DNA from: Acidimicrobiia bacterium
Lineage (GTDB): Bacteria; Actinomycetota; Acidimicrobiia; Acidimicrobiales; Poriferisodalaceae
NCBI GenBank assembly: GCA_022820925.1
Contig: JAJEEO010000001.1
Location: 315,001 to 379,000 of the forward strand
DNA: 64,000 nucleotides
Reading direction: 5' to 3'
The notes under the pieces are model-generated. The model searched no databases. It saw nothing but the letters and a program-made list of their open reading frames with translations, and was not told the DNA's origin. Every line of letters starts with the position of its first letter. Positions within the stretch are counted from its first letter, which is position 1. Shown here in pieces: positions 34,101-42,548 of this stretch. A program made the position numbers and the translations under genes.

Positions 34101-34994
34101 TCAATTGCGGGCGGACACGATCCAGAACGCGGCCGGGAAGACGACGCCGTCGGGTGTCTGGTGCGGTTCCAGCACGGCGGCGATGGCGTCGCGCACCCGG
34201 GCATGAATCTCGGGCGGCTGACCCTTCAGCGCCCGTCGAGCGATGCCCAGGTCCATGGCGAAGTCCACGGTCTCGTCGAGCGTGCTCGCGCTGCTGAACA
34301 CCATCTCGGTGTCGTGGGGCTCGAGCTCGATGCCGTCCCAGCCCGCTCCCGCGAGGATTCCCCGCACATGGTCGGGATCGGCGAACGCGAACGGATTCGC
34401 CGCCGGACCTCCTTCGGGCATCTCCACGATCTCCAGCACCGCCTTGTTGACGGTGATCAGCCACGGGTTCTGCCGGGGCGTCTGCCAGCAGACAAACGAG
34501 AGCCGCCCGCCTGGCCGGGTCGCGGCGCGCAGGTTGGCGAACGCGGCCACCGGATCGGCGAAGAACATCACGCCCATGCGGGAATAGACGAGGTCGAAGC
34601 CGCCGAAGCTGCCGTCGATGGCCGGGGTTGCTGCCGCCAGCGCCTCGATGTCGGCCGTCTGCGCATCGGCGACGGCAAAGCTGATGGGCGCTGCTGCGGG
34701 CTGCTCGGCGGCGTGCACGGTTGCACGGCGCCGCGCCACCGCGATGAGCAGGTCGCTGATGTCGACACCCAGCACCGACCCGGTCACCCGCTCGCTCCAC
34801 TGCAGCGACGTCTGCCCGCAGCCGCAGCCCACGTCGAGCACGTGCGCCCCCGGCGGGAGCTGCTCGGCCATGTCCATCGCCGCCAGGCCGATGTGTCCGA
34901 GCTGCGTGTCGAGACGCTCCTGCTGTTCCACCCAGACGTCAGCAGTGCGCCAGAACTCCCGCTGGTCCGCGTTGGGATCGTCATTCGCGCTCAT
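34101..34994 (-). CDS. Class I SAM-dependent methyltransferase
   Basis: A 297-residue Rossmann methyltransferase with motif I GAHVLDVGCGCGQTSLQW, motif II GVDISDLLIAVARRRA and GGFDLVYSRMGVMFFADP (motif IV). The C-terminus has a substrate cap typical of small-molecule methylases (UbiE-like class). The substrate is unknown. It converges on the sulfite reductase and stands alone. Confidence 0.85.
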   Translation of the reverse strand: MSANDDPNADQREFWRTADVWVEQQERLDTQLGHIGLAAMDMAEQLPPGAHVLDVGCGCGQTSLQWSERVTGSVLGVDISDLLIAVARRRATVHAAEQPAAAPISFAVADAQTADIEALAAATPAIDGSFGGFDLVYSRMGVMFFADPVAAFANLRAATRPGGRLSFVCWQTPRQNPWLITVNKAVLEIVEMPEGGPAANPFAFADPDHVRGILAGAGWDGIELEPHDTEMVFSSASTLDETVDFAMDLGIARRALKGQPPEIHARVRDAIAAVLEPHQTPDGVVFPAAFWIVSARN

Positions 34995-35075
34995 CGGTCG
35001 TCCCTCTCGGAGGCTGCCTTCTTCTAGCAGCCCATGCCCGCGGCGTCCGGCGGGCTCCCGGGCCGCGGCGAATGC

Positions 35076-35783
35076 TCAGAACAGGGTCACCTCGGCGCCC
35101 GACTGCATCCGGGCGTAGGTCGCCAGTGCGGTGTCGGTGTCGCGATAGGCGGCGTTCGGCACCGGCTCGGCATCGGGCAGCGCATCGGCGAATGACCAGC
35201 TCAGCCGGTGGAGGGCGCACGGCCCGTGCGTTGCCAGCGCCGCCCGGTGCACCGGTGCCGGGTAGCCCTTGTTGGAGTCGAAGCCGTACGGCGGGAAGTC
35301 GCCCGCCAGCTCGGACATGATCCGGTCGCGCACCACCTTGGCCATCACCGAGGCCGCCGCGATCGACAGGCAGCGCCGGTCGCCCTGCACCAGCGCCCTG
35401 CTGGGACACCAGTCCACGAAGTTGAACTTGCCGTCGACCAGCACCCGGTCGGGCTCAGCCGGGAGCGCTTCGAGGGCCCGCCGCGTGGCCAGCCGCAGCG
35501 CTTCGGTCATGCCGAGCATGTCGCACTCGCCAGCCGTGGCATGACCCACTGACCAGGCGCGGGCCCAACTGCCGATGCGGTCGAACAGCTCGTCGCGCAC
35601 ATCGGGTCGCAGCTCCTTGGAGTCTCGTATGCCGTTGACCCGCCCGCGGGTCGACACCACCACGGCGCCCACGGTCAGCGGACCTGCCCAAGCGCCGCGA
35701 CCCACCTCGTCCACGCCGACAACCGTCGTCTCGCCGGCCTCCCAGCACTGCCGCTCAAAGGCGAGACTCGGCCGGGCCGTCAT
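35076..35783 (-). CDS. rnhB: Ribonuclease HII
   Basis: A 235-residue RNase HII. VVGVDEVGRGAWAGPLTVGAVVV holds the DE catalytic pair, VLVDGKF the third acidic residue, and LSIAAASVMAKVVRDRIM, GFDSNKGYPAPVHRAAL the conserved C-terminal part. It removes ribonucleotides from DNA. ATG 35783 is chosen: it matches family length and has TAGGTT 7 nt upstream. An 85-bp dispersed repeat copy lies upstream. Confidence 0.92.
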   Translation of the reverse strand: MTARPSLAFERQCWEAGETTVVGVDEVGRGAWAGPLTVGAVVVSTRGRVNGIRDSKELRPDVRDELFDRIGSWARAWSVGHATAGECDMLGMTEALRLATRRALEALPAEPDRVLVDGKFNFVDWCPSRALVQGDRRCLSIAAASVMAKVVRDRIMSELAGDFPPYGFDSNKGYPAPVHRAALATHGPCALHRLSWSFADALPDAEPVPNAAYRDTDTALATYARMQSGAEVTLF

Positions 35784-35832
35784 GGATTCGAACCTAGTTG
35801 CCGACCCTGCCTGGATCGGAGGACCGGTCATG

Positions 35833-35897
35833 CGGCTGAGCCAGCAGGCGAAGCCATGGCCGAGCGGCCGGTGAGCCCCATCGCACGAGCATCGGAA
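35833..35897 (+). repeat. Dispersed ~85-bp repeat, copy B
   Basis: CGGCTGAGCCAGCAGGCGAAGCC and GAGCGGCCGGTGAGCCCCATCGCA follow copy C with scattered changes. Placed between rnhB and the large gene at 35.9-38.4 kb. Confidence 0.65.
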
Positions 35898-35939
35898 CCG
35901 ATCCGGCAATCCGGCGAAGCGATTGGTCTGACCGCGCCG

Positions 35940-38402
35940 TCACTCCGCAAGCGGCGACGCCAGGAGCGCCTCGCCCTGCCAACCCGTAGCCGTGAACGCC
36001 AGGTCCAGTCCTGGTGCTGTGACTGCGGGCGGGTCGGCGCCCGGGTCATGCGGCACGACTTCCCACAGGAGTGCCGGACGCTCGCCGTGCCAGCGCACCG
36101 CCCACGACACTGACCCGATGCGCGTCGGCACGTCGTGCACCTCGACCGGCTGGCCCAGCCAGGCCACGGGCCAGTGCGCTGCCAGCCGCAGGCTTGGTGA
36201 TTCGCGACCTGCTCCCCCGCTGCTGGCAGCACCGTCGTCGGGCACGTCGACCAGCAGTCGCAGCAGCGTGCGCACGAACAGGCCGCCGACCATCAGGTCG
36301 TGGCCCGTGCCGTTGGTGCCCGTGTGCAACTGCGGGTGCATGTAGGTCGGCCAGTTCAGCGTCGACGATGCCACCGAGACCAGAGCCTCAAGCCGTTCGA
36401 AGGCACGTCCCGGCGCTGGTCGGGCCTCAGCGAAGGCCAGCAGTGCCGTAGCCACCATGTCGTGACCGCACGATGCGGCGGTGTCGTCCACGAAGTCCGC
36501 AGGCGTGCCGTCAGCCGGCTCGGCCCCCACGAACGGCAACGGCGGCGCCCACGGCACCGCGGCATGGATCCACAACCCGGTGTCATGCGACAACCACTCC
36601 CAACGCTGGCTCGCCGGTGCCGGAGTCTTGTCCCACGATGCCGCCCACGGCAGGCGTCCCAACCGATCGCAGTAGAACGACGGCGACACGATTGGGTCGG
36701 CACCGCCGGCTGCTGCATGCGGACCAACGCGGCGACGTCCCTGGAGGCTGGCACGCGAGTCCGCCGAGCCGGCCACGTCGACCCGCAGTGCTTCGGGTAG
36801 GGACATCGCCTCGCGCTGCAAGGCAGTCGCCGCGCGCTCAGCGCCGAGCCGCAGCAGCATCCGGTACCCAGAACGCAGTCCTTCGCGGATAGCCCAGGGC
36901 TCTTCCTGCGGCTGCTTCTTACCCCGCAGCAACCACCGTGCCGCCGCTGTCACGAACTCTGAGATGGCCTCGGCAAACGCCGGGTCCGGATGCAGCGACA
37001 GCAGGTGCTCGGCCAGCACGAGCGAGGTTCCCGTCACTGAGATGCCCATGCTGGTGGTGACGCCCGAGAAGTCCTGCCCTTGGGCCTGGCGCAACAGGAG
37101 ATCGCGGACCTGCTCGGGCACGCCCGACTCCACCAGCGCCAGCAGCTGCACGAGGTCGTCGCCGGCGAACTGTGCATCGGTGTGTACCGCCGGGGCGAGC
37201 ATTGGGCCGACGACGCCGGGGCCGTCATCGAACGGCGCCGTCGAGAGCAGTTGTGCCGAGCGTGCCGCGAGTGCGGCGTCAGCCAGTCGGCCGGCGGGCA
37301 GCTCGAGCCGGCAGCCCGCGTCGACACGCAAACGCCAACCATTGGCGACCCGGTCCACTGCGGGAACCGCATCGAGCACAGCGGCGCCGAGTGCGGGGCT
37401 GCCGGCGTCGTCCCATTCGAAGGCTGAGCCTCGCTCGACAATGGCGGCGCGCAGCGTCGCTCCCGCGACCAGCGGGAAGATCGCCGCCGCGTTGGCCAGG
37501 TGCTGCGGGCACCGCACCGATACCGAAGCCCGTGCGGGTTGCGGCGTCGATGCACTATCCGGGAGTGACGAGCCGCCCCCGATGCTGACTGGTACCGAAC
37601 TTGGCTGCCCTGCGGTGGCCTGTTCGCCGGCTTCCACCAGCACGGCGGCGCAATCAACCCCGTCAAGGCCGACAACTACGTCACCCGGTGAGCGATCGAA
37701 GATCACGGCTGCACGGTTCACCAAATGACGATGACCATCATCGAGCGTCATCACCCGACCGTCGACGGTGATCTTGTCGATGCCCCACGCGTTCGACCAC
37801 TCCCAGATCTCGTCGTCCTCATGCTGGAACGCACCCAGGTGGCACGGTCGGGCCACGAGCGCTAGCGCCACAGGCGCAGGCGTGCGGTTGGTGATCTCCA
37901 CCACGAACACTTCGGGAATGGCGCTCGTGCCGTCGCCCACCGATTGCTTGCCGCGCTGCTGCTTGACGTGCCGCTGGACATCATCGAGCCGAACCGAAGC
38001 GCCCCGGGCCGCCGTGGCCCGGTGCACCACATCGCCACCGCCGACGCGCAGCACCGTCTCCACCACCGGCATCCCGTCCACCAACCGCTGCCGCGCCGCG
38101 GCCGCCCGCGACGGGAAGACCCACTCCTCACCGGCACGCACCCACCAGTCCAAAGACCAGCCCCCCAGCACCACTAACCCCCGGGGATCTACTGCGGCCC
38201 GGTCGAACGTCTCCGGCAACCCGACCGTCGTCCACGAGCGGCCCGCCGTGTTCGCCAGCACAGTGTCCACGGCCTGATGAGCGTCGAGCCAGTAGCGGAC
38301 CCTGCTGGGCTCCGGCGCATACGCCGCCGATCCCGGGTCGAGCTGGCGCTCAGCCCACCAAGGTCGCACCCACCCCCCAGGCGGCTCAGTCAGCACCGTC
38401 AT
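35940..38402 (-). CDS. Large conserved-type protein of unknown function
   Basis: An 820-residue soluble protein with no signal peptide or membrane segment. The N-terminal half is beta-rich (WSLDWWVRAGEEWVFPSRAAA; VFVVEITNRTPAPVALALVARP). The second half is helical and repetitive (LLALVESGVPEQVRDLLLRQAQ; LVLAEHLLSLHPDPAFAEAI; LRSGYRMLLRLGAERA), reminiscent of the beta-domain plus alpha/alpha-barrel plan of some carbohydrate enzymes (inference). I see no confident catalytic motif. The gene stands between RNase HII and an antitoxin gene. Confidence 0.6.
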   Translation of the reverse strand: MTVLTEPPGGWVRPWWAERQLDPGSAAYAPEPSRVRYWLDAHQAVDTVLANTAGRSWTTVGLPETFDRAAVDPRGLVVLGGWSLDWWVRAGEEWVFPSRAAAARQRLVDGMPVVETVLRVGGGDVVHRATAARGASVRLDDVQRHVKQQRGKQSVGDGTSAIPEVFVVEITNRTPAPVALALVARPCHLGAFQHEDDEIWEWSNAWGIDKITVDGRVMTLDDGHRHLVNRAAVIFDRSPGDVVVGLDGVDCAAVLVEAGEQATAGQPSSVPVSIGGGSSLPDSASTPQPARASVSVRCPQHLANAAAIFPLVAGATLRAAIVERGSAFEWDDAGSPALGAAVLDAVPAVDRVANGWRLRVDAGCRLELPAGRLADAALAARSAQLLSTAPFDDGPGVVGPMLAPAVHTDAQFAGDDLVQLLALVESGVPEQVRDLLLRQAQGQDFSGVTTSMGISVTGTSLVLAEHLLSLHPDPAFAEAISEFVTAAARWLLRGKKQPQEEPWAIREGLRSGYRMLLRLGAERAATALQREAMSLPEALRVDVAGSADSRASLQGRRRVGPHAAAGGADPIVSPSFYCDRLGRLPWAASWDKTPAPASQRWEWLSHDTGLWIHAAVPWAPPLPFVGAEPADGTPADFVDDTAASCGHDMVATALLAFAEARPAPGRAFERLEALVSVASSTLNWPTYMHPQLHTGTNGTGHDLMVGGLFVRTLLRLLVDVPDDGAASSGGAGRESPSLRLAAHWPVAWLGQPVEVHDVPTRIGSVSWAVRWHGERPALLWEVVPHDPGADPPAVTAPGLDLAFTATGWQGEALLASPLAE

Positions 38403-38453
38403 GTCCTAGCAAACCGGCGCCTTCAGTCCATGCGCACCCAGCACATCGTGTAC

Positions 38454-38473
38454 GCCGTATGTTGCGCCGTATG
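38454..38473 (+). promoter_or_regulatory. Promoter/operator of the orphan RHH gene
   Basis: GCCGTATG occurs at 38454-38461 and 38466-38473 (12-bp period). TATGTT at 38458-38463 is 7 nt before the ATG at 38471, consistent with a leaderless start overlapped by an operator. Confidence 0.45.
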
Positions 38474-38692
38474 GCGACGACGCGCACGCAGATGTACCTC
38501 ACCGAGCAGCAGCGTGAACGTATCGACGAACTCGCAGGCATCGAGGGAGTCACGCCGGCCGAGATCGTCCGCCGAGCAATCGACGCCTACTTCTCGTCAT
38601 ATGTCCCAGATGCTTCAGCGAGCTTCTCACGTACCTTCGGTGCCTTGACCGATATCGAGGTGCCCTCGCGAGATAAGTGGCTGCGTGGTTGA
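38471..38692 (+). CDS. Ribbon-helix-helix DNA-binding protein (orphan antitoxin-like)
   Basis: A 73-residue protein: RTQMYLTEQQRERIDELAGI, EGVTPAEIVRRAIDAYFSSY, typical ribbon-helix-helix. No matching toxin follows: the next genes form a HicA/HicB pair with its own promoter. It may be a remnant antitoxin, or regulate in trans. ATG 38471 is preferred over the upstream ATG at 38459. Confidence 0.65.
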   Translation: MATTRTQMYLTEQQRERIDELAGIEGVTPAEIVRRAIDAYFSSYVPDASASFSRTFGALTDIEVPSRDKWLRG

Positions 38693-38734
38693 CTTGCTCA
38701 CAAGAATCTGTAAAATCAGTTGAAATATATTCAA
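38689..38734 (+). promoter_or_regulatory. hicAB promoter and palindromic operator
   Basis: TTGACT (38689-38694), 16-bp spacer, TAAAAT (38711-38716): a near-consensus promoter, AT-rich against the surrounding DNA. TTGAAATATATTCAA (38720-38734) is a perfect 15-bp palindrome at the expected start site. CTCACAA (38697-38703) and TTGTGAG (38738-38744) are a second, wider inverted repeat. Confidence 0.7.
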
Positions 38735-38755
38735 AAATTGTGAGAGCTTTCCGGC

Positions 38756-39013
38756 ATGGTCCGGTTGCACAAGCGCATCGCTCGAATTCGACGCAATCCG
38801 CGCAACGTGCCGTGGCAAGAGCTAGTGAGCGTGTGTGACGCGCTCTTCGGCGAGCCGACACGCACCGCGGGCAGCCACCGCATCTACGATGTGAGGTGGT
38901 CGGAGTCGCGCATATTGGTTCTGCAACCACATGGAGCAAGTGCGAAGCTGTATCAAGTCCGCCAAGTACTGAAGGCAATCGAGGAGCTGGAAGGGCGTAA
39001 TGGCCACATGTGA
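38756..39013 (+). CDS. hicA: HicA-type toxin
   Basis: An 85-residue protein. GSHRIYDVRWSESRILVLQP and KLYQVRQVLKAIEELEG match the HicA dsRBD-like fold, including the catalytic His in the GSH motif. HicA cleaves mRNA and tmRNA. The gene comes before its antitoxin, as in classic hicAB, and overlaps hicB by 14 bases. Confidence 0.72.
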   Translation: MVRLHKRIARIRRNPRNVPWQELVSVCDALFGEPTRTAGSHRIYDVRWSESRILVLQPHGASAKLYQVRQVLKAIEELEGRNGHM

Positions 39014-39206
39014 ACTCCCGAGCGAATACCGGTTCCGCACCGAATGGTCCGAAGAAGACCAGGAGTGGGTCGGGCTGTGCGACGCATTTCCCTTGGCGAG
39101 TTGGCTCGAGCCCAAGCGTGAGGCTGCCGAAGCGGGCATCCGAGCAGTCGTTGCCGAGGTGCTCGGCCTGCGGGACACCGGGACTGACCCGCAGCCGCCC
39201 GCCTGA
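39000..39206 (+). CDS. hicB: HicB-type antitoxin, short form
   Basis: A 68-residue protein. YRFRTEWSEEDQEWVGLCDA, FPLASWLEPKREAAEAGIRAVVAEVL is the HicB partial RNase-H-like fold that covers HicA. A DNA-binding C-terminal domain is absent, so the operator upstream may be bound by another protein or by the complex. It overlaps hicA. Confidence 0.65.
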   Translation: MATCELPSEYRFRTEWSEEDQEWVGLCDAFPLASWLEPKREAAEAGIRAVVAEVLGLRDTGTDPQPPA

Positions 39207-39257
39207 GCACAGCCACGGCTGCGCTCAGGCTTCTGAGCGCCCATACACTCGCCGCGG

Positions 39258-39941
39258 GTGACTGATCGCGGCGACGTCGAAGCGGTGGTGCTGATCCCCG
39301 TGAAGGACTTCGAGCTGGCCAAGGGCCGGCTCGCCCCGCAGCTTCCTGCCGGTGAGCGCGCCGAGTTGGCTCGTTCCATGGCCGCGCGGGTCGTGCAGGC
39401 CGCCGGCCGCATGCAGGCACTCGTGGTCTGCGACAACGACGAGGTGGCCGAATGGGCTCATTCGGCGGGGGCCCATCCGCTCCGCATTGAAGTTCGGGGA
39501 CTGAATGGCGCCCTCACTGCTGCCCTCGAGCGATTGTCGACCGCGACGCCAGGCGAATCACCGCCCTGGCGGGACTCGACCGACAGCGACGCCGCATCTG
39601 ATGGCCGCTGGCCGCAGCACGTCGTGATCGCCCACGGTGATCTGCCGCGAGCCGAGACACTCAAAGGGCTGGCCGAGCCGGGGACCGTGACGATCGTGCC
39701 TGACCGGCATCTCGACGGCACCAACGTGATGGCGCTGCCGCTGGGCACCGGCTTCGAATTCCACTACGGGCCTGGCTCGTTCAGGGCCCACTGCACTGAA
39801 GCGCTGCGCTGCGGGCTCGACCTGCGGGTGCGACGGGTCGCGGCGCTCGAATTCGACATCGACACACCCGACGACCTCGCCGCGTACCTGGCTGATACCG
39901 GTGCCGCCGAGCGCCCGCCGACGACCAGCGATGAACGCTGA
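39258..39941 (+). CDS. fbiD: 2-phospholactate/phosphoenolpyruvate guanylyltransferase (F420 biosynthesis)
   Basis: A 227-residue nucleotidyltransferase of the CofC/FbiD family: VVLIPVKDFELAKGRLAPQL (nucleotide binding), LVVCDNDEVAEWA, VVIAHGDLPRAETLKGL (HGDLP, metal/acidic), VTIVPDRHLDGTNVMALPL. It activates the 3-carbon acid for F420 assembly. GTG 39258 has TACACT at 39244-39249, 8 nt upstream. It overlaps the next gene by 11 bases. It explains the F420 enzymes in the window. Confidence 0.88.
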   Translation: MTDRGDVEAVVLIPVKDFELAKGRLAPQLPAGERAELARSMAARVVQAAGRMQALVVCDNDEVAEWAHSAGAHPLRIEVRGLNGALTAALERLSTATPGESPPWRDSTDSDAASDGRWPQHVVIAHGDLPRAETLKGLAEPGTVTIVPDRHLDGTNVMALPLGTGFEFHYGPGSFRAHCTEALRCGLDLRVRRVAALEFDIDTPDDLAAYLADTGAAERPPTTSDER

Positions 39942-40674
39942 CACCGGCTTCTCGATTGACCTGGCGGTGCCGGCATCGGCGCTGGTGATTGCCGCGCACC
40001 CCGACGATGCCGAGTTCGACTGCGGGGCGACGCTGGCGAAGTGGGCGGCTGCCGGCGCGGTGGTGCACCACTTCATCTGCACTGACGGCTCGAAGGGCAC
40101 TTGGGACCCTGAGCGCGACCAGCCGGCGCTGGTGCGAACCCGCCAGGACGAGCAGCGGGCCGCCGCCGCAGCATTGGGCGCTACCGGCGAGGTGCGCTTC
40201 GGCGGCCACGTCGACGGGGAGCTCGACAGCGACCTCACGACCCGAGCACAGGTCGCGCAGGTCATCCGCGAGCTGCGCCCCGCCGTGGTGCTGGGCCACG
40301 ACCCCTGGAAGCGCTACCGGCTCCATCCCGATCATCGCCATGCGGGACTGCTGGCCGTCGAAGGCGTAGTGGCCGCACGCGATCCGTTCTTCTTCCCCGA
40401 GCAAGACCTGGCGCCGCATCGCCCTGACGAGCTGCTGCCTTTCGAGGCCGACGAGCCCGACCACGCGGAGAACGTCGAGGGCTGGACTGCCGCCAAGACC
40501 GCTGCGCTGCTGTGCCACCGCACCCAGTTCGTCACCACCCACGACATCACCGACCCCGGCGACCCCGCCCAGGTGCAGCGCTTCGCCGACTGGGTGGATG
40601 CCGTCGCCGTGGCCAGCGGGCAGCAGGCCGGTCTCGCCTACGCCGAGTTGTTCAAGCGCATCGACAGCGTCTGA
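39931..40674 (+). CDS. PIG-L family deacetylase
   Basis: A 247-residue zinc hydrolase of the LmbE/PIG-L type: LVIAAHPDDAEFDCGATLAK (AHPDD), VVLGHDPWKRYRLHPDHRHAG (HPDH). It probably deacetylates a GlcNAc-type or related amide. ATG 39931 overlaps fbiD, suggesting coupled translation, but a role in F420 is not implied by family knowledge. MshB-like activity is a possibility. Confidence 0.82.
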   Translation: MNADTGFSIDLAVPASALVIAAHPDDAEFDCGATLAKWAAAGAVVHHFICTDGSKGTWDPERDQPALVRTRQDEQRAAAAALGATGEVRFGGHVDGELDSDLTTRAQVAQVIRELRPAVVLGHDPWKRYRLHPDHRHAGLLAVEGVVAARDPFFFPEQDLAPHRPDELLPFEADEPDHAENVEGWTAAKTAALLCHRTQFVTTHDITDPGDPAQVQRFADWVDAVAVASGQQAGLAYAELFKRIDSV

Positions 40675-40747
40675 GCGGTTCGGCAACTCGGCCGCCTGCC
40701 TCGAGCGCCTGCTCACACATCAACTGGCCCTCGGGCACCGACGGTGC

Positions 40748-42436
40748 CTACCGACCGTCCGGCGGGAACGCCCCTGTGATCTCGCGGTCGTCCCAGAAGG
40801 CTGGCAGCGGGGCCGCAGCACCGTCGGCATAGCCCGCGAGCCTGGCCGCGGCAGATTCGTCGAACAGCTCGATGACGTCGAAGACCGCAGTTGGTCCGAG
40901 CGTGTGCAGTGCACGATCGCCTTCAGCACCTATACGGGGCAGGTGCGGGGTCAGCAGCAGCAGGCGTGCGCCGGGCTGGGCCGAGGCCAGCACCGATGCT
41001 CGCCCCAGCGCCTTCCACAGCGTCTCGGCGCGCAGCAGCCCCGGCCGCACGGTGGTGAACGCGCCTGCCACGTCAACCCACCATTCGCCGTTCGTCCGGT
41101 CGGCGACCAGGAAGCTGAACTTCACACCAGCGCCGCGCACCGTGGCGGGGCTTCGCAGCACTTCGAAGCCGCAACGTTCCAGTAGCTCACCCGCGATGTC
41201 ATGCGCCTTGCGACCGGCTTCCACCGCTTGACTCACAAAGGCGTCGGCGGTCATCGCGTCAGCAATCGCCGCGTCAGCAATTCCGCTGCGTTCCGAGCCG
41301 ACTGTGTCGGCGGTACTGGACGCATCGGCCTCCGCCAAGGCGACAGTGCTCCGCCGCGAGGCGCCTGAGGAGCTGGTCGTGCCGGCATCCGCTCGCAGCG
41401 CAGTCGTCTCGAACAGCGGCGGCTGCGCGGCGGGGTGCGGACCTTCCGGCGGGGCCGAGGCTGCCGCAGCAACGCGGGTGCGGGCCAAGTCCACGTAATC
41501 GGGGTTCAGGTCGTAGCCCACCGGCCGCCTTCCGCACAGCACGCTCGCCACCAGCGTCGTGCCCGAGCCCATGAACGGGTCGAGCACGAGATCGTCCTCG
41601 TAGGTGTACAGGTCGATCAGACGCCGGGGCAGCTCCAGCGGGAACGGCGCCGGGTGCCGCACCCGCTGCGCGCTCTCGGGCCCCATGTCCCACACGTCGA
41701 GCGTGGCTTCCATGAACTCGTCGGTGGACAGGCTGCTGCGGTGCGGCAGGCCCTCCTCCTCGCGCTGAGCGGCCGAGCGCGCCCGGTCGAATCTGCCCTT
41801 GCTGGCGATCACGATGCGCTCGGTGGTGTCGCGCAGCGTCGGGTTGGACGGGCTGCGGAACGACCCCCACGCGCATGACCCGCTCGAGCCCTTGCTCTTC
41901 TGCCACACGATCTCGCCGCGCAGCAGCAGGCCGAGCTCCTCGAAGATCTTGGCCACGTCGCCCGACAGGCTGCGGTAGGGCTTGCGGCCCAGGTTCGCCA
42001 CGTTGACGGCGATGCGACCGCCCGGCTCGAGCACCCGCACGCACTCGGCGAACACGTCGCGCAGCATGTCGAGGTAGTCGAAGTAGCTGGTGGGGATGCG
42101 GCTGTCGGTGCCGGCGGCGATGGCGTCTTCGTACGACTTGCCGACGAAGTACGGCGGTGAGGTGACCACCAGCGCCACCGAGGCATCAGGAAGCGCAGTC
42201 ATCTGCCGGGCATCGCCGCAGAAGCAGCCATCGCCGATGCGCTCAGCAAGCTCGGCATCGAGGCCAGGCCCCCGGGCCACCGTGTCGTCATCGGACAGGA
42301 CGGGCGGCGTGAAGCGCTCGTAGAAGGCCGACGCATCGTGGCCCTCGCGCCGGGAAGCACCGAACCGCGACGTCGCCGTGCGGCGAGCGGACGGCGTAGC
42401 CAAGCGCGTTCCGCCCAGCCGCTCCCGGGGAGTCAT
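40748..42436 (-). CDS. Site-specific DNA methyltransferase with extra C-terminal domain
   Basis: About 562 residues. The N-terminal part is an amino-methyltransferase with motif IV VVTSPPYFVGKSYED (SPPY, more typical of N4-cytosine) before motif I LVLDPFMGSGTTLVASVL, i.e. beta-type order. An Ala/Ser linker (GIADAAIADAMTADAF) leads to a C-terminal domain of about 150 residues (RKAHDIAGELLERCGFEVL; WWVDVAGAFTTVRPGLL; ARLLLLTPHLPRIGAEGD) that I do not recognise. There is no restriction gene beside it. ATG 42436 or TTG 42466 could be the start. Confidence 0.82.
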   Translation of the reverse strand: MTPRERLGGTRLATPSARRTATSRFGASRREGHDASAFYERFTPPVLSDDDTVARGPGLDAELAERIGDGCFCGDARQMTALPDASVALVVTSPPYFVGKSYEDAIAAGTDSRIPTSYFDYLDMLRDVFAECVRVLEPGGRIAVNVANLGRKPYRSLSGDVAKIFEELGLLLRGEIVWQKSKGSSGSCAWGSFRSPSNPTLRDTTERIVIASKGRFDRARSAAQREEEGLPHRSSLSTDEFMEATLDVWDMGPESAQRVRHPAPFPLELPRRLIDLYTYEDDLVLDPFMGSGTTLVASVLCGRRPVGYDLNPDYVDLARTRVAAAASAPPEGPHPAAQPPLFETTALRADAGTTSSSGASRRSTVALAEADASSTADTVGSERSGIADAAIADAMTADAFVSQAVEAGRKAHDIAGELLERCGFEVLRSPATVRGAGVKFSFLVADRTNGEWWVDVAGAFTTVRPGLLRAETLWKALGRASVLASAQPGARLLLLTPHLPRIGAEGDRALHTLGPTAVFDVIELFDESAAARLAGYADGAAAPLPAFWDDREITGAFPPDGR

Positions 42437-42548
42437 TTTTGACAGGGTACCGCTCGATTTGGGCAAAATCGAACGAACGCGCGCCCGTCACAGGTGGGGA
42501 TGTGACCCAGGTGCGCCTGCCAGGAGCAGACGCGCATGGCCTCACAGG

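Noticed and set aside
35770..35825. T-loop-like GATTCGAACC suggesting a tRNA upstream of rnhB
   Set aside because: The T-stem does not pair, and no acceptor or anticodon arm can be drawn; it overlaps the rnhB promoter/start.
41266..41330. Repeated GCGTCAGCAAT/GCCGC in the methyltransferase linker as a mobile repeat
   Set aside because: It is short, encodes an Ala-rich linker, and does not match other repeats in the window.
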